A stretch of 64,000 nt of DNA from Nothopassalora personata (Eukaryota > Ascomycota > Dothideomycetes > Mycosphaerellales > Mycosphaerellaceae): the NCBI GenBank assembly GCA_033816765.1, contig CM066292.1:3906001-3970000 (forward strand). The letters run 5' to 3'. Within the stretch, counting starts at the first letter, position 1, and each line of letters opens with the position of its first letter. Below, one piece after another: positions 45,140 to 53,858 of this stretch. The notes under the pieces were generated by a model. It was not told the DNA's origin, searched no databases, and saw nothing but the letters and a program-made list of their open reading frames with translations. The position numbers were made by a program, and so were the translations under genes.

Positions 45140-48100
45140 ATGCATCAAACCTACTTGTCCCTGCTGGGCATGGTGGCCTTCACCAACGCCATCGGCCCTG
45201 ACGTTCTCGGCGTGCTAGGTGGCCTACCAGGAGGCGGCAAACACTCGGCAAAAGCAACGCAAGAAGCCGCTGCTCTGTCCACAGAACCGCCCGAGCACCT
45301 AGAAAGCTCCAAGGCAGATGGCTACAACTATGCAGAGGAGGAGCCTAAGGTACCCGAAGACTTCACTCGTATCTACATATCCAGCGGCACAGAGGTCGTC
45401 GAGAAGGCCACAACCACTCTCTACTACCCACTTAGCCTCCGCGATGCAGGCGTTGCAACTCCCACAGATGCGGCCGTCTTATCTCAAGCTGCAGCTGATG
45501 CCTCGGCAACAGCAACGCAAGAAGCGGCTGCTCTAACCACAGAAGCGCCCAAGCACCCGCCCAGCCATAAGGCATATGGCTACGGCTATGCGGAGGAGAA
45601 GCCTAAGGTACCCGAGGACTACACTCGTATCTACATATCCAGCGGCACTGAGGTCGTCGAGATGGCCACAACCACTCTCTACTACCCACTTAGCCTCCGC
45701 GATGCAGGCGTTGCAACTCCCACAGATGCGGCCGTCTTATCTCAAGCTGATGCTTTGGCAACACCAACGCAAGAAGCCGCTGCTCTAACCACAGAAGCGC
45801 CTAAGCACCCGGACAGCCCTAAGGCATATGGCTACGGCTATGCGGAGGAGAAGCCTAAGGTACCCGAGGACTACACTCGTATCTACATATCCAGCGGCAC
45901 TGAGGTCGTCGAGATGGCCACAACCACTCTCTACTACCCACTTAGCCTCCGTGATGCAGGCGTTGAAACTCCATCAAATGCGACGGCGGCCGTCTTATCT
46001 CAAGCTGATGCTTTGGCAACACCAACGCAAGAAGCCGCTGCTCTAACCACAGAAGCGCCTAAGCACCCGGACAGCCCTAAGGCATATGGCTACGGCTATG
46101 CGGAGGAGAAGCCTAAGGTACCCGAGGACTACACTCGTATCTACATATCCAGCGGCACTGAGGTCGTCGAGATGGCCACAACCACTCTCTACTACCCACT
46201 TAGCCTCCGCGATGCAGACATTGCAACTCCCACAAATGCGGCGGCAGCTGTCTCATCTCCAGCTGCAGCTGATGCCTTGGGAGCACCGCCCACCGACGAT
46301 CTGCCAGTCGATAATTCGCTTCCAGTCCCGGCATCAGACAAGCTCCCAGTTCCAGCAGCCGAGACACAGCCAGTTGGCGGTCTCAATGAGGCAGAGTCCT
46401 CACAAGAAGAATCTACCGAGCAGGAACTTGAGCCATCTACGACAGCCTTCGCACCGCGTTCAAAGACTTCTTCAACTCGCGTCATCGCCACACCTACCAT
46501 CCCGGCAGCTGGTAAACCAGCTGCAGCAAACCCTCTTGGTAGCATTCCAGTCATTGGTGGTCTCGGTGGTAGCCTGCCACTGAAGAGGGACAGCTCGTGC
46601 GCCACTGGTGCGGGCAGTGCCCCAGAGCACGATGAGGATGAGGACAGCTCAAGTGCTACAGGTGCCATCGGCGGCTCGAGGTGGAGGTGGGCACACAGAG
46701 AGCAGGAGCTCCCTGAAGACAGCTTGAGCGCCAGTGGTGCGGGCAGTGTCCCAGAGCACGATGAGGACGAGGACAGCTCAAGTGCTACAGGTGCCATCGG
46801 CGGCTCGAGGTGGAGGTGGGCACACAGAGAGCAGGAGCTCCCTGAAGACAGCTCGAGCGCCAGTGGTGCGGGCAGTGACCCAGAGCACAATGAGGACGAG
46901 GACAGCTCAAGTGCGCCAGTCCTTGGTGGTCTCGGTGGTGGCCTGCCACTGAAGAGAGACAGCTCGAGCGCCACTGGTGCGGGCAGTGCCCCAGAGCACG
47001 ATGACGATGAGGACAGCTCAAGTGCTACAGGTGCCATCGGCGGCTCGAGGTGGAGGTGGGCAGAGAGAGAGCAGGAGCTCCCTGAGGACAGCTCGAGCGC
47101 CAGTGGTGCGGGCAGTGCCCCAGAGCACGATGAGGCTGAGGACAGCTCGAGTGCTACAGGTGCCATCGGCGGTTCGAGGTGGAGGTGGGCACACAGAGAG
47201 CAGGAGCTCCCTGAGGACAGCTCGAGCGCCAGTGGTGCGGGCAATGCCCCAGAGCACGATGAGGACGAGGACAGCTCAAGTGCGCCAGTCCTTGGTGGTC
47301 TCGGTGGTGGCCTGCCACTGAAGAGAGACAGCTCGAGCGCCACAGGTGCGGGCAGTGCTCCAGAGCACGATGAGGATGAGGACAACTCAAGTGCTACAGG
47401 TGCCATCGGCGGTTCGAGGTGGAGGTGGGCACACAGAGAGCAGGAGCTCCCTGAGGACAGCTCGAGCGCCAGTGGTGCGGGCAGTGCCCCAGAGCACGAT
47501 GAGGACGAGGACAGCTCAAGTGCTACAGGTGCCATCGGCGGCTCGAGGTGGAGGTGGGCAGAGAGAGAGCAGGAGCTCCCCGAGAACGAGGAGGCGCCAT
47601 TTGAGGAGTCTTCTACAGTCGCATTCCGAAGCGCAACATCTTCTCTCCTCATTGCCACACCGACCCTTCGGGCAGTTGGTACTCCAGCTAAAGCGAATCC
47701 TTTGGGGAGCCTTCCAGTTGTTGGTGGCCTCGGTGGTGGCCTCCCAGTCAAGCGGCATCGAGTGTACCCAAGCGGTGGATCTGAGCACGAGTGGGCCCCA
47801 ACGGGAAAGGACTTCCCAGTGGCAAAGGAGCCTGAGGCTACCACTTTCCAGACTCGTGTCCGAAGCTCCACATCCTCAGCGTCTCTTCCGGTCGGCACCC
47901 CTGCTGCAGGCAACCCATTCGGTAGTCGTCCCGTTCTCGGTGGCCTCGGAGGACTGGAGGAGCGCCAGCTCCCAGACGCCGCGGCCATTCAGGCATTGGC
48001 CCAGGAGGCGGCTCAGGCTCAAGCTCAACAAGCCCTTTCTTCGGCCACACAGAGAGCAGGTGCTGCCATCTCTTCGGCCACACAGAGAGCAGGTGCTGCC

Positions 48101-48403
48101 ATCTCTTCCGCCACAAAGCAGGCAGCAGCTGCCGCTGCATCTGCGACTAAGGCTGCCAACCCTCTTCAGGGACTGCCTCTTGGAAGTCTGGGTGGTCTGG
48201 GTGGACTGAAGGAGCGTCAAGTCTCAGATGCCGCTGAGGATAGCGAGTTGTCTGCTGCAACGCAGTCTGCAGGTAATGATATAGCCTCTGCGACCGAGGA
48301 AACCAGTTCTGCTGGTGCAGCTGCAACAAAGGCAGCCAGCCCTCTCAAGGGCCTGCCGGTGCTGGGTGGACTCGGTGGACTCGGTGGACTTGGCGGCATT
48401 TAA
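45140..48403 (+). CDS. Secreted tandem-repeat protein with Kex2 sites
   Basis: Intronless; 1087 residues from the ATG at 45140, which begins a signal peptide (MHQTYLSLLGMVAFTNA). An upstream in-frame ATG at 44987 would add 51 residues ahead of it and is less likely. Region one (about 45256-46240) has four copies of an 84-86-residue unit containing KVPEDYTRIYISSGTEVVE and TTTLYYPLSLRDA. Region two (about 46580-47585) mixes a 43-residue unit (GAIGGSRWRWA, REQELPED) and a 37-residue unit (PVLGGLGGGLPLKR) in a 123-residue higher-order pattern. Lys-Arg follows LPL or LPV at 46583, 46952, 47321 and 47750, good Kex2 sites. The C end is Gly/Leu-rich and Ala-rich. No known domain. It may be a kexin-processed precursor or a wall or surface repeat protein. 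Confidence 0.8.
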   Translation: MHQTYLSLLGMVAFTNAIGPDVLGVLGGLPGGGKHSAKATQEAAALSTEPPEHLESSKADGYNYAEEEPKVPEDFTRIYISSGTEVVEKATTTLYYPLSLRDAGVATPTDAAVLSQAAADASATATQEAAALTTEAPKHPPSHKAYGYGYAEEKPKVPEDYTRIYISSGTEVVEMATTTLYYPLSLRDAGVATPTDAAVLSQADALATPTQEAAALTTEAPKHPDSPKAYGYGYAEEKPKVPEDYTRIYISSGTEVVEMATTTLYYPLSLRDAGVETPSNATAAVLSQADALATPTQEAAALTTEAPKHPDSPKAYGYGYAEEKPKVPEDYTRIYISSGTEVVEMATTTLYYPLSLRDADIATPTNAAAAVSSPAAADALGAPPTDDLPVDNSLPVPASDKLPVPAAETQPVGGLNEAESSQEESTEQELEPSTTAFAPRSKTSSTRVIATPTIPAAGKPAAANPLGSIPVIGGLGGSLPLKRDSSCATGAGSAPEHDEDEDSSSATGAIGGSRWRWAHREQELPEDSLSASGAGSVPEHDEDEDSSSATGAIGGSRWRWAHREQELPEDSSSASGAGSDPEHNEDEDSSSAPVLGGLGGGLPLKRDSSSATGAGSAPEHDDDEDSSSATGAIGGSRWRWAEREQELPEDSSSASGAGSAPEHDEAEDSSSATGAIGGSRWRWAHREQELPEDSSSASGAGNAPEHDEDEDSSSAPVLGGLGGGLPLKRDSSSATGAGSAPEHDEDEDNSSATGAIGGSRWRWAHREQELPEDSSSASGAGSAPEHDEDEDSSSATGAIGGSRWRWAEREQELPENEEAPFEESSTVAFRSATSSLLIATPTLRAVGTPAKANPLGSLPVVGGLGGGLPVKRHRVYPSGGSEHEWAPTGKDFPVAKEPEATTFQTRVRSSTSSASLPVGTPAAGNPFGSRPVLGGLGGLEERQLPDAAAIQALAQEAAQAQAQQALSSATQRAGAAISSATQRAGAAISSATKQAAAAAASATKAANPLQGLPLGSLGGLGGLKERQVSDAAEDSELSAATQSAGNDIASATEETSSAGAAATKAASPLKGLPVLGGLGGLGGLGGI
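45256..46240 (+). repeat. Four-copy tandem repeat, period 252-258 bp
   Basis: Successive units start about 258, 252 and 258 bp apart and are nearly identical at the DNA level over long stretches; six-base length differences come from one or two extra codons near the unit end. The first unit is the most divergent. Confidence 0.93.
46580..47585 (+). repeat. Higher-order repeat of 111-bp and 129-bp units
   Basis: Units of 129 bp (A) and 111 bp (B) follow the order B' A A B A A B A A', so the complete period is 369 bp, confirmed by the Lys-Arg codons at 46583, 46952 and 47321. Units are nearly identical, which suggests recent homogenisation. The array is also open on the opposite strand for nearly 600 codons. 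Confidence 0.92.
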
Positions 48404-49397
48404 ATGTCGAGCTGCAGTGATTTGACTGAGTGCCACCTTGTTATGCGGTCTGACAGGAGAGAAGGTGCAGTGTGACGCGAAGTCAGGGCTTGCAGCGGAA
48501 TTTCTTATGTTGGATATTAGTGGAGCGTCGAGGTTGTTAATATTTGGTAGACAATGCTCCATATCTCGACAGAGCCATTGCTCAAATATCCTCGCTTTTG
48601 AGATGGCAAACAAAAGCTCCCCGGTATGTATCTCTCTGCTCTTTGAAGATCAAGAAGAGACGGCACTCGGTTCCAACCACCAATAGTTGTGTTCGAAAGC
48701 AATCCACCCCAAGTACGAAGCAGAGCCTGAGGCTTGTGCACAGGGAGTCGGAAGGCCACGTGAGGCGACGAAGCGTCCCAATCAGTCCCGTCCCTTCCGC
48801 TGTACGAGAGTCCTCGAAGCGCCGGCAGGCGACATGTTCGAATTCCCAAGAGTATCGCAACCACTCGTGCTGTCCGAAGCTCCGTCTAGCAAGTAAAGAA
48901 CGCCCAAGCAGTCATGTAGGGAGCAAGGAAGCCATGGCATCGTCATTACACGGAGGTACGTACATGTAGAGAATTCACGTGTGATTTGCCCGGAGCAAGG
49001 AAGCATTCATATGGGCGGAACATGTGCATGTAATAAGTGAGCTGCATCGTCGCTCATGAATACTGACGACGGACGTTGGGTGCTGTCGATGCAGTATGAT
49101 CCTTTGGATTCACATTGGTAGCTAAGCAATGAGAAGGCAGACGCCCTGAACCACTGTCGCTATACATCAAGCTGATTATCGGTGGCAGGACAGATTGACT
49201 ATTATTCTGTTGATGGAGGCCAAGCACAGAGAGGCCGAGAGGATGTTGTTTGCAACTCGGCTCCAACGGACCGAGCTCCGACCCGCAGATGGCGAATCAG
49301 TTGAAGCTCGTTGAAATTTTATGGCCGTCTCGCTAATCTTCTGTCGGCAACATTACCAGACGTCCCATTGCACTTTTGTACAGTCGATAGCACCAGG
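48404..49397. other. Intergenic, no supported gene
   Basis: Several overlapping short frames on both strands, none with a recognised motif. Right end presumably contains the Nop2 promoter. Confidence 0.5.
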
Positions 49398-51398
49398 ATG
49401 GGTGTTGGACGTCGCATGAACAGGAAGCAGGGAATGCCTGAGGCGTTGGACGAGGTGAAGGTCACATCGAAGAAGCGCAAGTCTGCTGCAGCAACCAACA
49501 GCGCCATCAAGAAGCAGAAGACGGTCGAGGAAAAGCCTGCAAAGTCCGCAAAGCCTGCCAAGAAGCCGACTGCGAATGGCACGGCAACGAAGTCTGCGCC
49601 AGGCGTCGTCAAGGCACCTAAGAAGCGGCAGCCAGAGCCCGAACCCGAGTCCGACGACGACGACGACCTTGCCTACGATGAACCGGTCTTGGAGGACGAG
49701 TTGAGCGGCATCGAACAGGCGGAGGATCTCGTTGGAGATGAGGATGAGCATGGAAGTGACGCGAGCGGTCTGGAGCATGCGCTGTCGGGGTCTGACGCTG
49801 ACGACCAAGTCGACTACTCGGACGACGAGGTGCAGAAGGGGAATATGTGGTCCGACGACGAGGACGAAGAGGGCGGCATGGAGAAGCTGAACGCAGCCAA
49901 CATCGCGGGCCTGACGAGGAAGCTGGACAAGGAGCGCGCACAGGACGCGGCAGATGCTGAGGCTGAACTGAGGGAGGATGCCATGCAGACCAACATCGCG
50001 GCAGATGTCGGCGAGGATGATGCTGAAGACGATGGCAAGTCGAGTATGCTCGCGCCAGATCTGCAGATGCTGCGGACGAGAATCACGGAAACGGTGCGTG
50101 TCTTGACGAGCTTCAAGGATCTGGCAGAACCGGGCAAGAGCAGAGCGGATTACACCCAGGCGCTGCTCAAGGACATTTGCACATACTACGGATACTCGCC
50201 CTTCCTGGCCGAGAAGCTGTATTCACTATTTCCCCCTCAAGAAGCACTCGCCTTCTTCGACGCCAACGAGACACCTCGGCCCATGGTCATCCGTACAAAC
50301 ACGCTGCGAACGCATAGAAGAGACTTGGCGCATTCCCTGATCAATCGAGGTGTCACGCTGGAACCTGTCGGAAAGTGGTCCAAGGTCGGGCTACAGATCT
50401 TCGAGTCGCAAGTACCGCTTGGAGCCACGCCCGAATACCTTGCCGGGCACTACATCCTACAAGCTGCATCGTCTTTCCTCCCTGTCATGGCTTTGGCACC
50501 ACAAGAGCACGAACGAGTCCTCGATATGGCCGCAGCTCCAGGAGGCAAGACAACACATTTGGCAGCCCTCATGCGCAACACGGGTTGCATCTTCTCCAAC
50601 GACGCCAACAAGGATCGTGCCAAAGGTTTGATTGGTAACATTCACCGCCTTGGTGTAAAGAACACAATCGTCTGCAACTACTCTGCGCTGGAGTTTCCCA
50701 AGGTGATGGGCGGCTTTGACCGTGTACTCCTGGATGCGCCTTGCTCAGGTACTGGTGTCATTGCAAAGGATGCCAGCGTGAAGACGAACAAGACCGAAGC
50801 CGACTTCCTCCGCCTGCCGCATCTCCAAAAGCAGCTTCTTCTGGCAGCGGTGGACTCCGTCGACCACGCAAGTAAGACTGGAGGCTACATTGTCTACAGC
50901 ACATGTTCCGTCACCGTCGAGGAAGACGAGCAGGTTGTGCAGTACGTCCTGAACAAGCGGCCAAACGTCAAGCTTGTACCGACAGGACTCGTGTTCGGCA
51001 AGGAGGGCTTCACCAGGTACCAATCGAAACGCTTCCACCCGAGCATGAAGGAGACCCGACGGTACTACCCGCATGCATTCAACGTCGATGGATTCTTTGT
51101 CGCCAAGCTCAAGAAGACCGGCCCAACTCCTGCGAATGCTGTCAAGGCGCAAGGCAGTGCTGAGGAGAAGAAGCAGCATGCGAACGGTGGCGTCACCGAG
51201 GAGGACGAGGATGACGATGTGTACGAGGTTATCGCTGAAGAGAGCGGCGCGGTCAATGGGACAAGCGACGATTTTGGTGGCTTTGATGACGATGAAGACG
51301 CGAAGATCATCGAAAGGAGTTTGAAAAAGCAACTGAAGAAGAAGGGTATCGATCCGAAGGCGAGCAAAAGTAAAGCTGTCAAGAGTTTGCCAAGGTAG
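49398..51398 (+). CDS. nop2: 25S rRNA (cytosine-C5) methyltransferase Nop2
   Basis: Intronless 666-residue protein. The ATG at 49398 (MGVGRRMNRKQGMPE) is preferred over one 87 bases upstream because it matches the usual Nop2 N terminus. The first 230 residues are basic then highly acidic, a nucleolar-type tail. The catalytic domain shows the NSUN/RsmB motifs: VLDMAAAPGGKTTHLAALM for SAM binding, FSNDANKDR, VLLDAPCSGTGVIAKD with the first Cys (about 449), and YIVYSTCSVTVEEDE with the catalytic TC Cys (about 502). It ends the domain with RRYYPHAFNVDGFFVAKLKK. Nop2 methylates one cytosine of large-subunit rRNA and is needed for 60S ribosome assembly in the nucleolus. Frame and length are normal, apart from an acidic C-terminal extension common in fungi. 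Confidence 0.95.
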   Translation: MGVGRRMNRKQGMPEALDEVKVTSKKRKSAAATNSAIKKQKTVEEKPAKSAKPAKKPTANGTATKSAPGVVKAPKKRQPEPEPESDDDDDLAYDEPVLEDELSGIEQAEDLVGDEDEHGSDASGLEHALSGSDADDQVDYSDDEVQKGNMWSDDEDEEGGMEKLNAANIAGLTRKLDKERAQDAADAEAELREDAMQTNIAADVGEDDAEDDGKSSMLAPDLQMLRTRITETVRVLTSFKDLAEPGKSRADYTQALLKDICTYYGYSPFLAEKLYSLFPPQEALAFFDANETPRPMVIRTNTLRTHRRDLAHSLINRGVTLEPVGKWSKVGLQIFESQVPLGATPEYLAGHYILQAASSFLPVMALAPQEHERVLDMAAAPGGKTTHLAALMRNTGCIFSNDANKDRAKGLIGNIHRLGVKNTIVCNYSALEFPKVMGGFDRVLLDAPCSGTGVIAKDASVKTNKTEADFLRLPHLQKQLLLAAVDSVDHASKTGGYIVYSTCSVTVEEDEQVVQYVLNKRPNVKLVPTGLVFGKEGFTRYQSKRFHPSMKETRRYYPHAFNVDGFFVAKLKKTGPTPANAVKAQGSAEEKKQHANGGVTEEDEDDDVYEVIAEESGAVNGTSDDFGGFDDDEDAKIIERSLKKQLKKKGIDPKASKSKAVKSLPR

Positions 51399-51930
51399 GA
51401 CGGACACTGGCAGAAATGATACGCGACTTGGGTGCCAACCATCAAATAACCCCTGTCGTCATGATGCCGAATCCATCGACATAGGACTTCAAGCTCTCAA
51501 TGGCAGCTATTGCAAGAGTCTGGCTCGGTCCTCAAGCAGAGCTGCGCCCTCGCTTTGGCTCGTTTATGGTGAGCTGAAAAGTGCCCCCCCCCCCATTTCC
51601 AACCAATACGGAGCAATATCGGCGACAAGGAATTTGCGGTTGCAATGTCTCAATACGTAATGCGTAGAAGCAGGGGGCGGGTGGAAGGGAAGTATGCTGA
51701 TACTGTCTCTGCTGTGGTGGGACATCCTCTGGTGCGCTTGTGGAGAAAGGTATCTCTGTGGCAATGGCGATGTGGCGAGATTGCATGTCTCCCATCGCGA
51801 CGCTGGAGCTTGAAGCTAATTGTGGTGTGTAGGATCCGCAGAGAGGTGAGATATCTCATAGCATCTGAGACCGGAGTCGAGGCTGTGACTGGACGTCACC
51901 AGAGCAGATATGTGAAGACCAGTAGAAAGG
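51399..51930. other. Intergenic, no supported gene
   Basis: Contains a C11 homopolymer at 51584-51594. No gene seen. Confidence 0.5.
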
Positions 51931-51947
51931 CCTGAGTGTGCCACCAA

Positions 51948-52385
51948 CTTCAATCAGTTCACAAATGTCCCGCAAAATTATCAAATCCATCCTCACAAGA
52001 TACTCATCCGTCCCACGCAGCCGTGCCCACGTCATCGCTCCCATGAGTCCCTTCAGCACCGGCTCAAGACCCTCGCCAGTCTCTGTGCACTTTGCGATAC
52101 TGCCACGACTGACGACCCCTCCCCCGGGTGCTCCGCATACCACCGCGCAACCTGCCGGCGCTCTTTACCAGTGTCACTCCCTGTAGTTGTCCCATCAGCA
52201 TGATGTGTCTCCAAACCATCCCTCCGCGGACGGATCCGAGCCAAGCTGTAAGTGTAGTCGTCCTCATTCCGTTCTGCTTCCAGTCTCGCGATGTCGTCCT
52301 CAATGGACTGCCGCTGATGTGGGCTGCGGCGTAGGATTCCGGAGTAGTAGGAGAAATTTTTCCTGACCAAGTCCTTCAGGGCGTG
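51948..52385 (-). pseudogene. Unknown gene fragment with a frame change
   Basis: Reads VRKNFSYYSGILRRSPHQRQ, an amphipathic DIARLEAER helix, ERRQVARWYAEHP and SAQRLARVL. The reading then shifts to another frame that continues EPVLKGLMGAMTWARLRGTDEYLVRMDLIILRD. The two parts look like one protein broken by a single indel near 52060. The protein character is convincing but I recognise no family, and no upstream exon is evident. Confidence 0.4.
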
Positions 52386-52647
52386 CTATGTGGCGCCGAG
52401 GCATACGGGTTCACGTGGTGGCCCTTAAATCGTGAGTAAGTATTGTTCAGCGTGAAGGATTCTCATTCATAGCTTTTGTAGGGTGCAAGCGAGGATGGAC
52501 GATGCGGCACACTGCGTCAGCGACACTGCACTAGCGCTATACCCACCGATGTGTGTACCCTGAATGGAGAAGAAGAACCCATATCTGGTGTTCATGTTGT
52601 TCATGTTATAGAGTTATAGTGCTTGTCACGATGTTTGTCGACGAATC

Positions 52648-52990
52648 CTAATGATGCAGCACGGCAAGACCGGTATAGACGGAGGTCTCGCTCTCGTACA
52701 CTTTCTGCTTAGCAGCGGGCTTATGTGCATCACACTTCCAAATGCGACCGCAGAGATCAGCAACCCAGACACAATCGTTAACCTCGTCAACCGCGAGACC
52801 AATAGCCTCCCCAAATCCTTCCGCCAGGATTTGTCGACCAAGTTTCTGTTCGGCAGCAGGAATCTCGCCGTCTGTCAGTGTCTTTCGGTTCAAAGTGTTC
52901 CCGAACGGAAATTCTCCTTCATCGTCCAGCTCCAGGTCAAGAGGCTCAGGCACAAAGCAGACCGAGTATTGCATGTGTCTATCTAGAATT
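52648..52990 (-). pseudogene. C-terminal fragment of a beta-propeller (SMP-30-like) protein
   Basis: About 108 residues, ending EAIGLAVDEVNDCVWVADLCGRIWKCD and VYTGLAVLHH, resemble the final blades of SMP-30/gluconolactonase-like proteins. Upstream the reading is lost in the TA-rich, RIP-like stretch that begins near 52985, so the rest of the gene is missing or mutated beyond recognition. Confidence 0.45.
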
Positions 52991-53260
52991 GAAGGTGCTG
53001 CAAATGTACAGGCTGTAGGTAATTAAAGTTACCTAATTCTTAGTAGCTACTTACCTTAGGTTTTATATTTCGTAGCCTAAGTATATAATTAGACCGTAAA
53101 ATACTCTCTTATACTTGTAAGATACGTATTATGTAAGCTTTAACTAACTTCTTAGTAAAGATTATAAAAACCAATTAACTATACTTAATTACTAGAGAAG
53201 TATCGTGTTGCTATCTAAGATATTACTTAGTAAGCTTAGTTAGAGATTCGGAGGACGGGC
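52983..53260. repeat. RIP-altered repeat related to 60129-60260
   Basis: Starts ATTGAAGGTGCTGCAAAT like the copy at about 60130 and keeps CCTTAGGTTT and GTAGCCT in register, but where the other copy has C and G it has mainly T and A. The rest is strongly TA-rich. This fits the same ancestral repeat hit by RIP. The alignment is convincing only over about 130 bp. Confidence 0.65.
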
Positions 53261-53302
53261 ATAACTAAATGAGATAGATCGGTTATACAGCTCCCTCAAT
53301 CT

Positions 53303-53650
53303 TCACACCAAATCCCGCTTTTCCTTCTTCTTCATCTGCAACAATTCTATCAGGCCGTCGCCCACCTGCTGCTTCACGGCCTGTGGATCACTCTGTTCGA
53401 CCCATGGCTGGACCTGATCGTTGAGCTAGCGTGTCTCCTCCTCACCCCAGCCAAACGCATGCTCGTCCATGTCCTTCTTCCACCCTTGGATTGCAGGACC
53501 CAGATGCGACACGAAGTGGGCGCTATGACGCTGGCAAGACTTCGGACGGAGATCTCTCGCCGCACAACCCGTGGCCGATGGACCTTCCGTGGAATTGACG
53601 ACAGTCTTTCGTCGACCGCAATGCATTGTCAGCCTCTTCATTTGCAACAT
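53303..53650 (-). pseudogene. Unknown C-terminal gene fragment with one nonsense codon
   Basis: Reads SHLGPAIQGWKKDMDEHAFG, then WGEEETR, a TAG where Gln would fit, and continues LNDQVQPWVEQSDPQAVKQQ and ELLQMKKKEKRDLV to a terminal TGA. The hydrophilic helical character is protein-like on both sides of the TAG. One C-to-T change (CAG to TAG) explains the break. No family recognised. Confidence 0.4.
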
Positions 53651-53858
53651 CGTTGTTTGAAGTCGTGTTGTGCCGCCGAGGATCCGCTTTGAGGCCGAGC
53701 AGAGGTAATGTCGCCCACGTCACGACCAGTGTATGTTCATAAAGACATAAGCGGTTCAGTAGCATATAGCAACGTCTGTTGCCAGTTACAATCACATTAT
53801 ACGACCAACATCACCGGAAGGCACTTGGTATTATAGCCGAATTCTCTCTCGTCTTACT

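Noticed and set aside
46192..47988. A 598-codon open frame on the minus strand
   Set aside because: It lies antisense to the tandem-repeat protein and is open only because nearly identical units repeat the same codon pattern; it is Ser/Pro/Leu-rich and has no domain.
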